This document shows positions 36,932 through 45,271 of a DNA stretch of 64,000 bases, one piece after another. The stretch spans positions 186,001 to 250,000 of the forward strand of contig JAHISV010000012.1 of the NCBI GenBank assembly GCA_018818065.1, given 5' to 3'. How positions within the stretch are numbered: the stretch's first letter is position 1; each line of letters begins with the position of its first letter. Below the pieces are notes generated by a model that saw only the letters and a list, made by a program, of their open reading frames with translations, did no database searches and had not been told where the DNA came from. The translations under genes and the position numbers were made by a program. This stretch comes from Bacteroidota bacterium. Its GTDB lineage: Bacteria > Bacteroidota > Ignavibacteria > Ignavibacteriales > Melioribacteraceae.

Positions 36932-37432
36932 ATGAGAATTTTAAAAGTTATTATTGCAATAATTTTGTTAATGTTTACAAGTTTCACATTTGCACAGAGC
37001 TTGTCATCCGGTAAGATGGAAGTTGAGTGGACAACAGACGTTGTGTTGGGTAAAGGTTACACAACAACACAGACTTACACTGTTGACAATACTAATTTTG
37101 TTATTTGTTACAATTCCCAAAGCGGTAAAACGCAAATTTGGAATATTGACGAAGGCGGTATGCCTGTTTATGACAAGACTACCAATACCGGATGGACCAG
37201 TATGGTGTTTTTTCAATTGGATAACGACACCTATTTATTCACTTACAAAGAAGCGAGCGGGAAAGTCATATTTTATAAAATGAACGCTTCCGGAATAGAA
37301 AAAAGAGTTGGGGAATATAGTTGGTCAACTGGCTGGAATGGTTTTGATGTGCTATATCGTAATAATAAACCCGTTATAATGATGACCAGAGCCAGTGATG
37401 GCAGAGCTAAATTGTTCGAACCACATTTTTAG
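36932..37432 (+). CDS. Small exported beta-rich repeat protein, unknown
   Basis: 166 residues with a clear signal peptide (VIIAIILLMFTSFTFAQ). The mature part holds about three related units of roughly 45 residues, each with a Gly-Trp turn and paired strands: FVICYNSQSGKTQIWNI, YLFTYKEASGKVIFYKM and IMMTRASDGRAKLFEP, separated by NTGWTSM and STGWNGF. This looks like part of a small propeller or lectin-like fold. There is no C-terminal sorting domain, so a periplasmic or simple secreted location is likely. I do not recognise the family. Confidence 0.7.
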   Translation: MRILKVIIAIILLMFTSFTFAQSLSSGKMEVEWTTDVVLGKGYTTTQTYTVDNTNFVICYNSQSGKTQIWNIDEGGMPVYDKTTNTGWTSMVFFQLDNDTYLFTYKEASGKVIFYKMNASGIEKRVGEYSWSTGWNGFDVLYRNNKPVIMMTRASDGRAKLFEPHF

Positions 37433-37802
37433 GAGAAAAGCTCCTTACAAAGGCATATGCGTAATGCGGGTTTCATAATAAAATGAATGTTAAGTACATC
37501 CGATACCCGCACAACGTGTAGCCAAACTATAGGGTGTAATGATTAAACGAAGGTATTATTCAACTTTATGTTTTTGATTATCTGGTTGGTGTCTCGCATC
37601 AACAGCATTTCGGTTTGATAATGAATCACACGCAATCCGCTTCATGCCATATTAACAAACGTAATATTCAATTCCTGGCTGGATTTCTAAATTAAAAAGA
37701 TTTTACTCAGAAAAGAAATAAATCAATTACTATATGTATTTATTCGGTAAATTTCTTATAACAAGATATCAATGTAATTATACCTTATAGGAGAGGACAA
37801 TT
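37433..37802. other. Intergenic region with a weak inverted repeat, no gene seen
   Basis: 370 bases without a convincing gene. AGGAG-AAAAG-CTCCT just after the stop at 37430-37445 could be a weak terminator. TGCGGGT at 37465-37471 and ACCCGCA at 37505-37511 form a 7-bp inverted repeat with a 33-base loop. The promoter and a good ribosome site (GGAGAGG) of the zinc-ribbon gene lie at the right end. Confidence 0.5.
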
Positions 37803-38474
37803 ATGAAAAGTTATGCTGGGAATAGAGGATCTGAAAGAGGAAGAGGTTTCGGTAATAGGAGGGGTGACGATTCGGGAAGACCTTCGATGCACAAAGCTAC
37901 ATGTAATAATTGTGGCAAAGATTGTGAGGTCCCTTTCAAACCCACTAGTGGCAAGCCTATTTTTTGCAGCAATTGTTTTGATAAAACTCAAAAAGATGAT
38001 TCTAATAAATTCAGTAGAGATAGGGGCGACAGAAGTTTTAGGGGAGGAGATTCAAGAAAAAGGAGTTTTGATGATAGAGATTCGGTAGCGCATAAAGCAG
38101 TGTGTGATAAGTGCGGTAAAGAATGTGAAGTTCCGTTTCGACCTACAAAAGGGAAACCGATTTATTGTGAAAAATGTTTTGGAAGTAATAAAGAACAGGA
38201 CACTGATCAATTTAAAAAGGAATTCGGAATTCTGAACAAAAAGCTTGATGGAATTTTAGAAATTTTAACATCCCTTCTTTCTACAAATAAACATCAAGAG
38301 GAATTTGAAGCGGAAACAGTAAAAGAAACAGTAGAAGAAATAGAAGTGCCAAAAAAGGCTAAAAAGAAAGTGGCGATCAAAAAAGAAGTGATCAAAAAAG
38401 AACCGATCAAAAAAGATGCGATCAAAAAAGAACCAATCAAAAAAGTAGTGAAGAAAAAAGAAGTCAAAAAATAA
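37803..38474 (+). CDS. CxxC-x17-CxxC zinc-ribbon protein with Arg/Gly-rich and Lys-rich tails
   Basis: 223 residues. Residues 1-28 are rich in Arg, Gly and Ser (RGRGFGNRRGDDSGR). Two copies of a zinc-ribbon follow: HKATCNNCGKDCEVPFKP with CSNCF, and HKAVCDKCGKECEVPFRP with CEKCF. They are the short CxxC-x17-CxxC domain known from many bacteria and methanogens. A coiled segment (FGILNKKLDGILEILTSLL) comes next. The last 45 residues are Lys-rich, with five 5-residue repeats of the type IKKEP. Basic Arg/Gly and Lys tails on a zinc-ribbon suggest nucleic acid binding, but this is inference. A strong terminator closes the gene. Confidence 0.85.
   Translation: MKSYAGNRGSERGRGFGNRRGDDSGRPSMHKATCNNCGKDCEVPFKPTSGKPIFCSNCFDKTQKDDSNKFSRDRGDRSFRGGDSRKRSFDDRDSVAHKAVCDKCGKECEVPFRPTKGKPIYCEKCFGSNKEQDTDQFKKEFGILNKKLDGILEILTSLLSTNKHQEEFEAETVKETVEEIEVPKKAKKKVAIKKEVIKKEPIKKDAIKKEPIKKVVKKKEVKK
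38375..38449 (+). repeat. Five tandem 15-bp repeats in the Lys-rich tail
   Basis: Units begin at 38375, 38390, 38405, 38420 and 38435; each reads GATCAAAAAAG (the last AATCAAAAAAG) plus four variable bases. They encode IKKEV, IKKEP, IKKDA, IKKEP and IKKVV. The number of units could vary between strains by slippage without breaking the frame. Confidence 0.9.
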
Positions 38475-38480
38475 AAAGCG

Positions 38481-38511
38481 AAAAAAGGAGTGAGCTTTTC
38501 ACTCCTTTTTT
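38481..38511. terminator. Bidirectional rho-independent terminator
   Basis: AAAAAAGGAGTGA (38481-38493) and TCACTCCTTTTTT (38499-38511) pair perfectly over 13 bp with a 5-base loop. The T run follows on both strands, so it can serve the zinc-ribbon gene and the convergent threonine synthase gene. Confidence 0.93.
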
Positions 38512-38580
38512 TATACTTTTAATCAGGAAAAGTTTTTTTTAATAAAAAAAGATCAGATCAGTGAACAAGTACACGATTAG

Positions 38581-39750
38581 TTAATTACTCCATAGACCCA
38601 TGTATTTATGCCCAGAACCGGTATTGAAGAGAACAACCTTCTCTCCATCCTTAATCCAGCCGGATTTACGTAATTTATTAAAAGCTGCAAGTGTTGCTCC
38701 CCCTTCAGGAGCTACAAACAATCCCTCTGTTCTTCCAATGTGGTTTGAGGCATCCATCAATTCTTCATCAGTAACTGAAACTGCAGTACCCATGCTTTCG
38801 CGGATAGCACGTAGGATTAAAAAGTCACCCACAGCAGCCGGAACACGAAGTCCATCAGCAACAGTTTTAGCTCCCTGCCATGGTTCAGCGAATTCGGTGT
38901 TCTCTTCATAAGCACGCACCATTGGGGCGCAGCCGGTAGATTGAACAGAAACCATACGGGGGCGTTTGCTGCCAATCCAGCCAAGTTGTTCCATCTCTTC
39001 AAAGGCTTTCCACATACCCACTAATCCGGTACCACCGCCGGTAGGATAGATAATAACATCGGGTAATTCCCAGTTCATCTGTTCGGCAACTTCGTAACCC
39101 ATGGTCTTTTTGCCTTCAATTCGGTAAGGTTCTTTTAGTGTTGAGACATCAAAGCGACCATATTTATCCACCAACTCTTTAGCCATTTTTCCGCAATCGG
39201 TGATTAATCCATCAACAAGCGTAACCTCAGCGCCAAGTGCCTTGCATTCATTTATGAAAGGAACAGGTACGTCCTTCGGCATAAAAACAAAAGCTTTCAT
39301 TCCTGCAAGTGCGGCATAAGCGCTCATTGCTCCGGCAGCATTGCCCGCGGATGGGATTGAGACTTCCTTAACGCCAAGTTCATTTGCTTTCGAGATTGCA
39401 AGACATAAACCACGCGCCTTGAAGGAGGTTGTCGGGTTCATTCCCTCATCTTTAATGAAGAGGTTTTCAACACCAAGGTCTTCGGCGAGACGTGTTGTTT
39501 TTATAAGGGGAGTCCAACCTTCGCCAAGGGAAACCTTCTTACTCATATCAAAAACAGGCAGCATTTCGTGGTATCGCCACAAGGTCGAATCTCTAACCGC
39601 AAGTTTATCCTTTGTGAATTCGCATTTCGCTTTTTCAAGATCATAACGGACAAGCAATGGTTTGTCGCACTCAGTGCAAAGATTATGTAATTCATTTATG
39701 TTGTATTCTTTGCTGCAATAGCCGCATTCAAGATGTGTAGCGAAACTCAT
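38581..39750 (-). CDS. thrC: Threonine synthase
   Basis: This PLP enzyme converts O-phospho-L-homoserine to threonine. 389 residues. An N-terminal zinc-ribbon has Cys9, Cys12, Cys25 and Cys28. SLGEGWTPLIKT precedes the PLP lysine, Lys111 in NPTTSFKARG. IPSAGNAAGAMSAYAALAG binds the phosphate or substrate, and PTGGGTGLVGMWKAF the cofactor phosphate. This is the shorter threonine synthase type with high similarity in plan to plant and archaeal enzymes. It diverges from the serine dehydratase gene across 174 bases. Confidence 0.9.
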   Translation of the reverse strand: MSFATHLECGYCSKEYNINELHNLCTECDKPLLVRYDLEKAKCEFTKDKLAVRDSTLWRYHEMLPVFDMSKKVSLGEGWTPLIKTTRLAEDLGVENLFIKDEGMNPTTSFKARGLCLAISKANELGVKEVSIPSAGNAAGAMSAYAALAGMKAFVFMPKDVPVPFINECKALGAEVTLVDGLITDCGKMAKELVDKYGRFDVSTLKEPYRIEGKKTMGYEVAEQMNWELPDVIIYPTGGGTGLVGMWKAFEEMEQLGWIGSKRPRMVSVQSTGCAPMVRAYEENTEFAEPWQGAKTVADGLRVPAAVGDFLILRAIRESMGTAVSVTDEELMDASNHIGRTEGLFVAPEGGATLAAFNKLRKSGWIKDGEKVVLFNTGSGHKYMGLWSN

Positions 39751-39924
39751 AATATCCCCGATGTATAGTTGTAATTTGAAATAGTTATCAATCTGTCTTC
39801 CCTTTGGAAAGCCGCCTTAAAATAATTAAAAAATATACTAAAGGATATTGGTGGTTTTCTCTTCGACATTAACTTTCGTCATCGTCATCAAATTAACTAT
39901 CTTTGCTACTACTATTCTTAAACA

Positions 39925-41136
39925 ATGTCCGTGAAAATAATGGAAACAATAAAAAATATATACAAAGTAGGTAATGGTCCTTCCAGCAGTCATACCATGG
40001 GTCCAAAGAAGGCAGCCGAAATATTTCAGAAAAGATTTCTGCAAGCGGATGGATTTGTTGTGACGCTTTATGGCAGTCTTGCCGCAACTGGTGTGGGTCA
40101 CTTAACTGACAAAGCAATAATGGACGTGTTTGGCGAGAAGCTTGCTGAATTAAAATGGGAACCGACTATTTTCCTGCCTCTCCATCCTAACGGACTTAAG
40201 TTTGAAGCTTATGACAATAACAAAAATCTTTTGGGAGAATGGACTGTTTACAGCACAGGTGGCGGTTCCATTACTGATTACTCAACGGAAACAGTTCCCG
40301 AGCATATTTATAATTTTTCTACAATGAAAGAAATTCTTAAATGGTGTAAGGAAAATGGTAAATCGATGTGGGAATATGTTGAAGAACGTGAAGGACCAGA
40401 GATTTGGGAATATCTTGAGTACATTTGGGGTATTATGAAAGCCTCTATAAAAAGAGGAATTGAAGAGGAAGGGACACTACCCGGCTCAATTAAACTGCCC
40501 CGCAAGGCGGCATCATATTTTATTAAAGCCAAAAGTCATAAAGGATCTTTGAAAAGAAGAAGTCTTGTGTTCGCTTATGCACTTGCAGTCGCCGAAGAAA
40601 ACGCGGCGGGAAATGTTATAGTAACTGCACCAACCTGTGGCTCCTGCGGCGTGCTTCCTTCAGTTTTATACTTATCACAAACTTCATACAAATTTTCTGA
40701 TAGAAAAATCTTAAGAGCGTTAGCTACTGCCGGCTTGATTGGAAATCTCGTAAAGACAAACGCATCTATTTCCGGTGCGGAGGTTGGTTGCCAGGGCGAG
40801 ATAGGAACCGCCTGTGCCATGGCGTCGGCGGCAACTCAGCAATTATTTGGCGGTACACCAGCACAGGTTGAATACGCCGCCGAGATGGGACTTGAACATC
40901 ACCTCGGTTTAACCTGTGATCCTGTTGCGGGATTGGTCCAAGTCCCCTGCATTGAGCGCAACGCTTTTGCCGCGTCGCGTGCACTTGACGCGAATACTTA
41001 TTCCATGCTATCCGATGGAGGGCACTTTATAAGTTTTGACAAAGTTGTCGCAACTATGAAACAGACCGGGCATGATTTGCCGAGCCTGTACAAAGAAACA
41101 TCAACTGGTGGATTGGCAAAAGATTATGATGAATAG
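39925..41136 (+). CDS. sdaA: L-serine ammonia-lyase (iron-sulfur type, single chain)
   Basis: 403 residues. The enzyme turns L-serine into pyruvate and ammonia with a 4Fe-4S cluster. N-terminal signature: YKVGNGPSSSHTMGPKKAA. Cluster and active-site region: TAPTCGSCGVLPSVLYL, VGCQGEIGTACAMASAA and GLTCDPVAGLVQVPCIERN. It is shorter than the 455-residue E. coli SdaA but carries both domains in one chain. An ATG at 39940 is an alternative start; neither has a strong ribosome site. Confidence 0.92.
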   Translation: MSVKIMETIKNIYKVGNGPSSSHTMGPKKAAEIFQKRFLQADGFVVTLYGSLAATGVGHLTDKAIMDVFGEKLAELKWEPTIFLPLHPNGLKFEAYDNNKNLLGEWTVYSTGGGSITDYSTETVPEHIYNFSTMKEILKWCKENGKSMWEYVEEREGPEIWEYLEYIWGIMKASIKRGIEEEGTLPGSIKLPRKAASYFIKAKSHKGSLKRRSLVFAYALAVAEENAAGNVIVTAPTCGSCGVLPSVLYLSQTSYKFSDRKILRALATAGLIGNLVKTNASISGAEVGCQGEIGTACAMASAATQQLFGGTPAQVEYAAEMGLEHHLGLTCDPVAGLVQVPCIERNAFAASRALDANTYSMLSDGGHFISFDKVVATMKQTGHDLPSLYKETSTGGLAKDYDE

Positions 41137-41177
41137 CCTCAATTGATGAGCTTCCCAATTCTTGATCTTGATCATAC

Positions 41178-41231
41178 TCTTGATCATGATCCTTTTCCTC
41201 TTTTGAAAAACGATCAGGATTATGGTCAAGA
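41178..41231. repeat. GATC-rich inverted repeat between convergent genes
   Basis: TCTTGATCATGATCCT (41178-41193) pairs with AGGATTATGGTCAAGA (41216-41231) with two mismatched or G-U positions. Flanking bases (41161-41250) repeat TTGATC and ATCATGA several times. It may act as a terminator for both convergent genes, but there is no strong U-tract. Confidence 0.55.
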
Positions 41232-41258
41232 TCATGACAATGATAATGAAGATACTTT

Positions 41259-42482
41259 TTATATAATCTTATCTAATGCTACAATCAGGTTATTGACTTC
41301 TTCTGTAGTATTATAATGCACCAGACTAACTCTAACCACTCCATTTCTTTCAGCAAGTCCCAAATCGTCAATCAAGTGCCTTGCGTAAAAATCGCCAAAA
41401 CGAATACCAATTTTCGATTCATCCACTTTCAAGACAATTGAATCACTTTTGGTATTATCAACCATAAACGCTACCGTTGGTACTCTTAGATCTTTGGAGT
41501 AATTTGTCTCACCAATAATCTTCACGTTGTTTTTTGGGTTCAGGTAATCCAATAATGTTTTAGCCAGCACTTCCTCATGTTCAGCAAACAGCCTAAAAGA
41601 GAATTCTGTGTTATCCCTAAAACTGCCCTCTTTGCCATGAACCTTAGCAATACCATTCACATATTCTTCAATACCCATAAGCCCATAACTCAACTCATAA
41701 TTCACACTCCCAGGTTGAAATTTATATGGAACATCGTCATTCGTAATAAAGAAATGATTAATGCCCGGCATATTGAGGAGCAGCTCTTTCCTGCCATACA
41801 TCATTGCCATGTGTGGTCCATAAACTTTATAAAAGCTGAACACGTAAAAATCCACATCTGTATCCTGAACATCAATCATTCGGTGTGGTGCATGAGCAAC
41901 CCCGTCAATACAAATGAGAGATCCATTATCGTGAACAACTTTAGCATAATCTTTAATCGGGTTTAGGGTTCCAAGAATATTGGAAGTGTGAGTCACCGCC
42001 ACCAGCTTCGTTTTATCAGTCAGCAGTTTTTTAAGATCTTCCGTTTCCATGCGAAAGGTGTCAGGATTGATTCGCCATTCTTTGATAACCATTCCCTTCT
42101 TTTCAAGATCGCGCCAGGCGCCAATGTTAGCCTCGTGATCACAATTTGTAACAATTACTTCATCCCCTTCCTTCCAGTTTTGCGATATGCAAAGGGATAA
42201 AATTCTAACCAGCATAGTCGTAGAACTTCCGAAAATAATTTCCGAATCTTCTCTTGCGTTTACAAACTCCACCATCTTTTTCCGGGCATCATCAACGCGT
42301 TTAGTCGCGACGCGTGATACCTGGTATGAGGCGCCCAACTGAACATTTGTATTAAGAAGATATTCATAAATTCTATCTGCAACAGGTTTTAAGGTTTGCG
42401 AGCCGCCTGCATTATCCATAAAAGTCCACTCACCGCTTAGGGCAGGAAATTGTTTGCGTACATAATCCAGATTTAAGTTCAT
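41259..42482 (-). CDS. Cysteine desulfurase-like aminotransferase class V
   Basis: 407 residues, a PLP enzyme of fold type I. The PLP lysine is in FYVFSFYKVYGPHMAMM. Other marks are FMDNAGGSQTLKPVAD, EIIFGSSTTMLVRIL, HTSNILGTLNPI and the PLP-binding Asp in LICIDGVAHAPHR. It lacks a clear IscS-type SSGSAC loop, so it belongs to the cysteine desulfurase-like subfamily near SufS/Csd. It may desulfurate cysteine or act on another amino compound. No iron-sulfur assembly genes are nearby. Confidence 0.85.
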   Translation of the reverse strand: MNLNLDYVRKQFPALSGEWTFMDNAGGSQTLKPVADRIYEYLLNTNVQLGASYQVSRVATKRVDDARKKMVEFVNAREDSEIIFGSSTTMLVRILSLCISQNWKEGDEVIVTNCDHEANIGAWRDLEKKGMVIKEWRINPDTFRMETEDLKKLLTDKTKLVAVTHTSNILGTLNPIKDYAKVVHDNGSLICIDGVAHAPHRMIDVQDTDVDFYVFSFYKVYGPHMAMMYGRKELLLNMPGINHFFITNDDVPYKFQPGSVNYELSYGLMGIEEYVNGIAKVHGKEGSFRDNTEFSFRLFAEHEEVLAKTLLDYLNPKNNVKIIGETNYSKDLRVPTVAFMVDNTKSDSIVLKVDESKIGIRFGDFYARHLIDDLGLAERNGVVRVSLVHYNTTEEVNNLIVALDKII

Positions 42483-42544
42483 TTGATACTCCCCGATTTA
42501 TTATCCGATGTTCAAAATAAGAAAGAGATTGGAGTAGAACAAAT

Positions 42545-42611
42545 ATTCGTTTTTCTGTCACGTTACGCTTGCCCGGCACTGACGGGAACGTGACAGCCAA
42601 GGGAAACGAAT
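42545..42611. repeat. Compound hairpin element, possible dispersed repeat or small RNA
   Basis: Three nested stems can be drawn: ATTCGTTT/AAACGAAT (42545-42552 with 42604-42611), CTGTCACGTT/AACGTGACAG (42555-42564 with 42587-42596), and CCCG/CGGG (42572-42575 with 42583-42586). Bulges separate them. The structure has far more pairing than nearby sequence. It lies between the start of the minus-strand desulfurase-like gene and the riboswitch. A REP-type intergenic repeat is most likely. Confidence 0.6.
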
Positions 42612-42684
42612 GATCTAGACTGCAAAACTCCCGCCAATAATCTTGATTGCTTTGCCTGATTTTAAAACATATATTTGAAACTGT

Positions 42685-42885
42685 TACTGGTATCCGTATG
42701 CAAATCTTGTTTACGGATTAATAGGGAATCAGGTGCTCCTTAAATGGAAAATCCTGAACAGTACCCGCTGCTGTAGGTTCCGGACCATAGTTGGTCAATT
42801 CTTTTGTCAGCACTTACCACTGTCCGTTTTACTTTGGATGGGAAGGTTAACAAAAGATGGAATAAGTCAGAAGACCTGCCAATAA
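42685..42885 (+). ncRNA. Cobalamin (B12) riboswitch
   Basis: Conserved core elements are in the expected order: AATAGGGAATCAGGTG (42720-42735) as the first conserved block, ACAGTACCCGCTGCTGTA (the B12-box precursor with ACCCGC) at 42758-42775, then GATGGGAAGGT, and finally the B12 box AAGTCAGAAGACCTGCC at 42864-42880. Downstream, AAGACCT (42871-42877, in the B12 box) can instead pair with AGGTCTT (42927-42933), with a hairpin between them, so the expression platform probably switches this pairing. It controls the TonB receptor gene. Confidence 0.93.
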
Positions 42886-43006
42886 CATCACAATTCATTG
42901 CTTTCGGGTAAAGAGCAAGAATGGAAAGGTCTTACATATAATTATTCCAATCCATTTTTACCTTAGCCCATTGCAAACCCATTTCTCATTTTATTAGAGG
43001 TATGCA

Positions 43007-45193
43007 ATGATATTTTTAACAAAAAACCTGGTTTTGCCTATTCTGGCACTCCTTTTCTTCAATTCAGGATCACTATATGGCTCAGTGCCTGACTCGGTAA
43101 AAACCTACAACCTGAATGAAATAACAGTAACCGCACAACGAATCGATAAAAAATTGATTGAAGTTGGCAGAAGTGTAACACTTATTCAGGCTGATGATTT
43201 TCAATCGGAATTATTCCTGACGCCGGCAGAACTCATATCAAATTATGAGGGAGTATTTGTGATGGGCAACGGACAGAACCCCGGCTCGCTTCAAAGTTTG
43301 TATATGCGCGGTGCTGCACCAAATCAAACGGTCATTCTACTGGATGGAATTAGAATAACTGATCCATCGTCGGTTGACAATGCCATTGATCTTTCTGAAT
43401 TATCCTTTAGTAATATCTCACGTATCGAAATGATTCGCGGTTCACACTCTACTTTATATGGTTCATCTGCTATTGGTGGTGTAGTAAATATTCTAACTGA
43501 TAAGAACAAAGTTCCGGGTATGAATGCTGACGTAATATTACGGGGCGGAACCTTTGGTGACGAGTCGAGTGAGTTTTCTCAAAACATTCTGCTGAATTAT
43601 ACAACTATGGATGGTTTTTATTTTACCGGTGAAGTCTTCAATAGCAGGGTTAACGGAATTGATGCAACAGTCGATTCAATTACAACTCCCGGCATTTATA
43701 AAAATCCGGATAAAGATGGTTTTGACAAGCTTGATATGACTGGCAAAATTGGATATGCCTCCAACAAACTTGATCTATATTTATCCTACAAAAAAACAGA
43801 TCAGCAAAGTGATATTGACGCAGGAGCATTCAGGGATGATGAGAATTCCACAATTAGTTTTAAGAGAGATTTATTCAGCCTTGGGGCTAAATATAATTTT
43901 TCTGAAAATATTTCTGCGAAACTTATAAGCGGACTAACTAAAATGCGACGTAATGCAGTAAACGATTCTTCAATAATAGATTTCGCAGGGAATTATGATC
44001 AGAGTTATTCCGAAACAAACTTCAGCGGCTCTGTTTTCAATACTGATTTGCAACTCAATTTATCCTACAATAATATCGCGGCCGTTATTGGAGCCGGTTA
44101 CTACAAAGAAGAGATGAATAACAAATCCTACATTTACTCAAACAGTCCCTGGGGGCTTTACGAAAGTCGTCAGGATTTGGACTCACTAAATCTGAACACA
44201 ACATTATCCAATGTATTCGGATATTTAGATATTGATGGCAGATTGATAGGTGAGGATCTCTCAAATTTCAATCTTGCAATTGGCGGCAGATTGAACAACC
44301 ATTCGAAGTTCGGCAATCAGTTCACCTACGAGATTAACCCTTCTTATAAAGTTGGAAGCGCCGGACTGATTTATCTATCCTATGCAACAGGTTTTAATGC
44401 GCCTCCCTTATATAGACTTTTCTCACCGGCAAGTAATTATATTTCTACAATTACACGCGGGAATGAGAATCTTAAACCGGAGATTTCAAATTCTTTTGAA
44501 GCCGGATTCAAATATATGTTTGGAAGTGATGTTACTATTACTTTGTCAGCATTTACAACAAGTGTAAAAAACAATATAGAATATGTTTACCTGTGGGATA
44601 AAGAAACTCCGATTTCTGAACTAGGTACAGATTGGATGAGAGACGACAGCCGGGGCGACACATATATTAATATTGGAACACTGAACACAAAAGGTTTTGA
44701 AGTTTCCGCCAGTTTTGCACTGCTGGAAAACCTTTCCATAAATGCAAATGTAAGTATTATTGACGGTGAATTAAAATATAAACCGGAAGAAATAGACACT
44801 GAGCACACACAGGGTAATCATGTTCAACTTTATTCTAACGGTTCTTTCATAAACACAGACAAGAACGAAGATGGATTAGTGAGAAGATCAAATACAGTCA
44901 ATTTCTCTTTAACATATCTTCCTGCGGAGGACTTAACTCTTCGTTTGGATGCGCATTATGTTGGTAAACGTGATGACGTGTATTATGATGTTTCACTCGG
45001 TCCATGGGGCGCGTTGGGAACAATGCCGGTTTCTGATTACACATTATTCGATATTACCGCCAAATACTCACTAATGGAAAACCTTATTGGAACAGTAACT
45101 ATTAAGAATTTGCTGGACAGAAATTATTATGAATTGCGCGGCTACAGAACACGTGGACGCGGAATATATATGGGATTGCGATACAGCTTATAA
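43007..45193 (+). CDS. btuB: TonB-dependent vitamin B12 receptor, BtuB-like
   Basis: 728 residues. A signal peptide (LVLPILALLFFNSGSLYG) is followed by a TonB-box-like start LNEITVTAQR. The plug domain has FVMGNGQNPGSLQSLYMRG and VILLDGIRITDPSS. The rest is a beta barrel ending in IKNLLDRNYYELRGYRTRGR and the terminal aromatic-type GLRYSL. Outer membrane import of cobalamin is inferred from the riboswitch directly upstream, since TonB receptors look alike for many substrates. No BtuFCD transporter genes are in the window. Confidence 0.92.
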   Translation: MIFLTKNLVLPILALLFFNSGSLYGSVPDSVKTYNLNEITVTAQRIDKKLIEVGRSVTLIQADDFQSELFLTPAELISNYEGVFVMGNGQNPGSLQSLYMRGAAPNQTVILLDGIRITDPSSVDNAIDLSELSFSNISRIEMIRGSHSTLYGSSAIGGVVNILTDKNKVPGMNADVILRGGTFGDESSEFSQNILLNYTTMDGFYFTGEVFNSRVNGIDATVDSITTPGIYKNPDKDGFDKLDMTGKIGYASNKLDLYLSYKKTDQQSDIDAGAFRDDENSTISFKRDLFSLGAKYNFSENISAKLISGLTKMRRNAVNDSSIIDFAGNYDQSYSETNFSGSVFNTDLQLNLSYNNIAAVIGAGYYKEEMNNKSYIYSNSPWGLYESRQDLDSLNLNTTLSNVFGYLDIDGRLIGEDLSNFNLAIGGRLNNHSKFGNQFTYEINPSYKVGSAGLIYLSYATGFNAPPLYRLFSPASNYISTITRGNENLKPEISNSFEAGFKYMFGSDVTITLSAFTTSVKNNIEYVYLWDKETPISELGTDWMRDDSRGDTYINIGTLNTKGFEVSASFALLENLSINANVSIIDGELKYKPEEIDTEHTQGNHVQLYSNGSFINTDKNEDGLVRRSNTVNFSLTYLPAEDLTLRLDAHYVGKRDDVYYDVSLGPWGALGTMPVSDYTLFDITAKYSLMENLIGTVTIKNLLDRNYYELRGYRTRGRGIYMGLRYSL

Positions 45194-45204
45194 ATGATAA
45201 GTTT

Positions 45205-45236
45205 AAGCCCGCCTAAATATTTTGGCGGGCTTTTTG
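45205..45236 (+). terminator. Rho-independent terminator or attenuator after btuB
   Basis: AAGCCCGCC (45205-45213) pairs with GGCGGGCTT (45224-45232) over 9 bp, followed by TTTT. It lies between the btuB stop and the PP-loop gene and inside the 5' part of that gene's open frame, which argues against starting the PP-loop protein upstream of 45272. Read-through would join the two genes. Confidence 0.88.
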
Positions 45237-45271
45237 AAAACCAAAGATCAAAGAATAGAAAAGATGCTATT

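Larger units (their letters stand above)
42483..43006. other. Intergenic region with hairpin element and cobalamin riboswitch
   Basis: 524 bases without a protein gene. The left part holds a complex hairpin (42545-42611). The right part is a cobalamin riboswitch leader and a ribosome site AGAGGT (42995-43000) for the btuB-like gene. Both elements are listed separately. Confidence 0.85.

Noticed and set aside
37465..37511. TGCGGGT/ACCCGCA inverted repeat with ACAACGTG next to it, considered as an integron attC-like site
   Set aside because: No core GTTRRRY/RYYYAAC pair in the right places and no integrase or cassette array nearby.
38375..38449. 15-bp tandem repeats considered as a CRISPR-like or intergenic repeat
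   Set aside because: No spacers, and all units are in frame within the Lys-rich tail of a protein.
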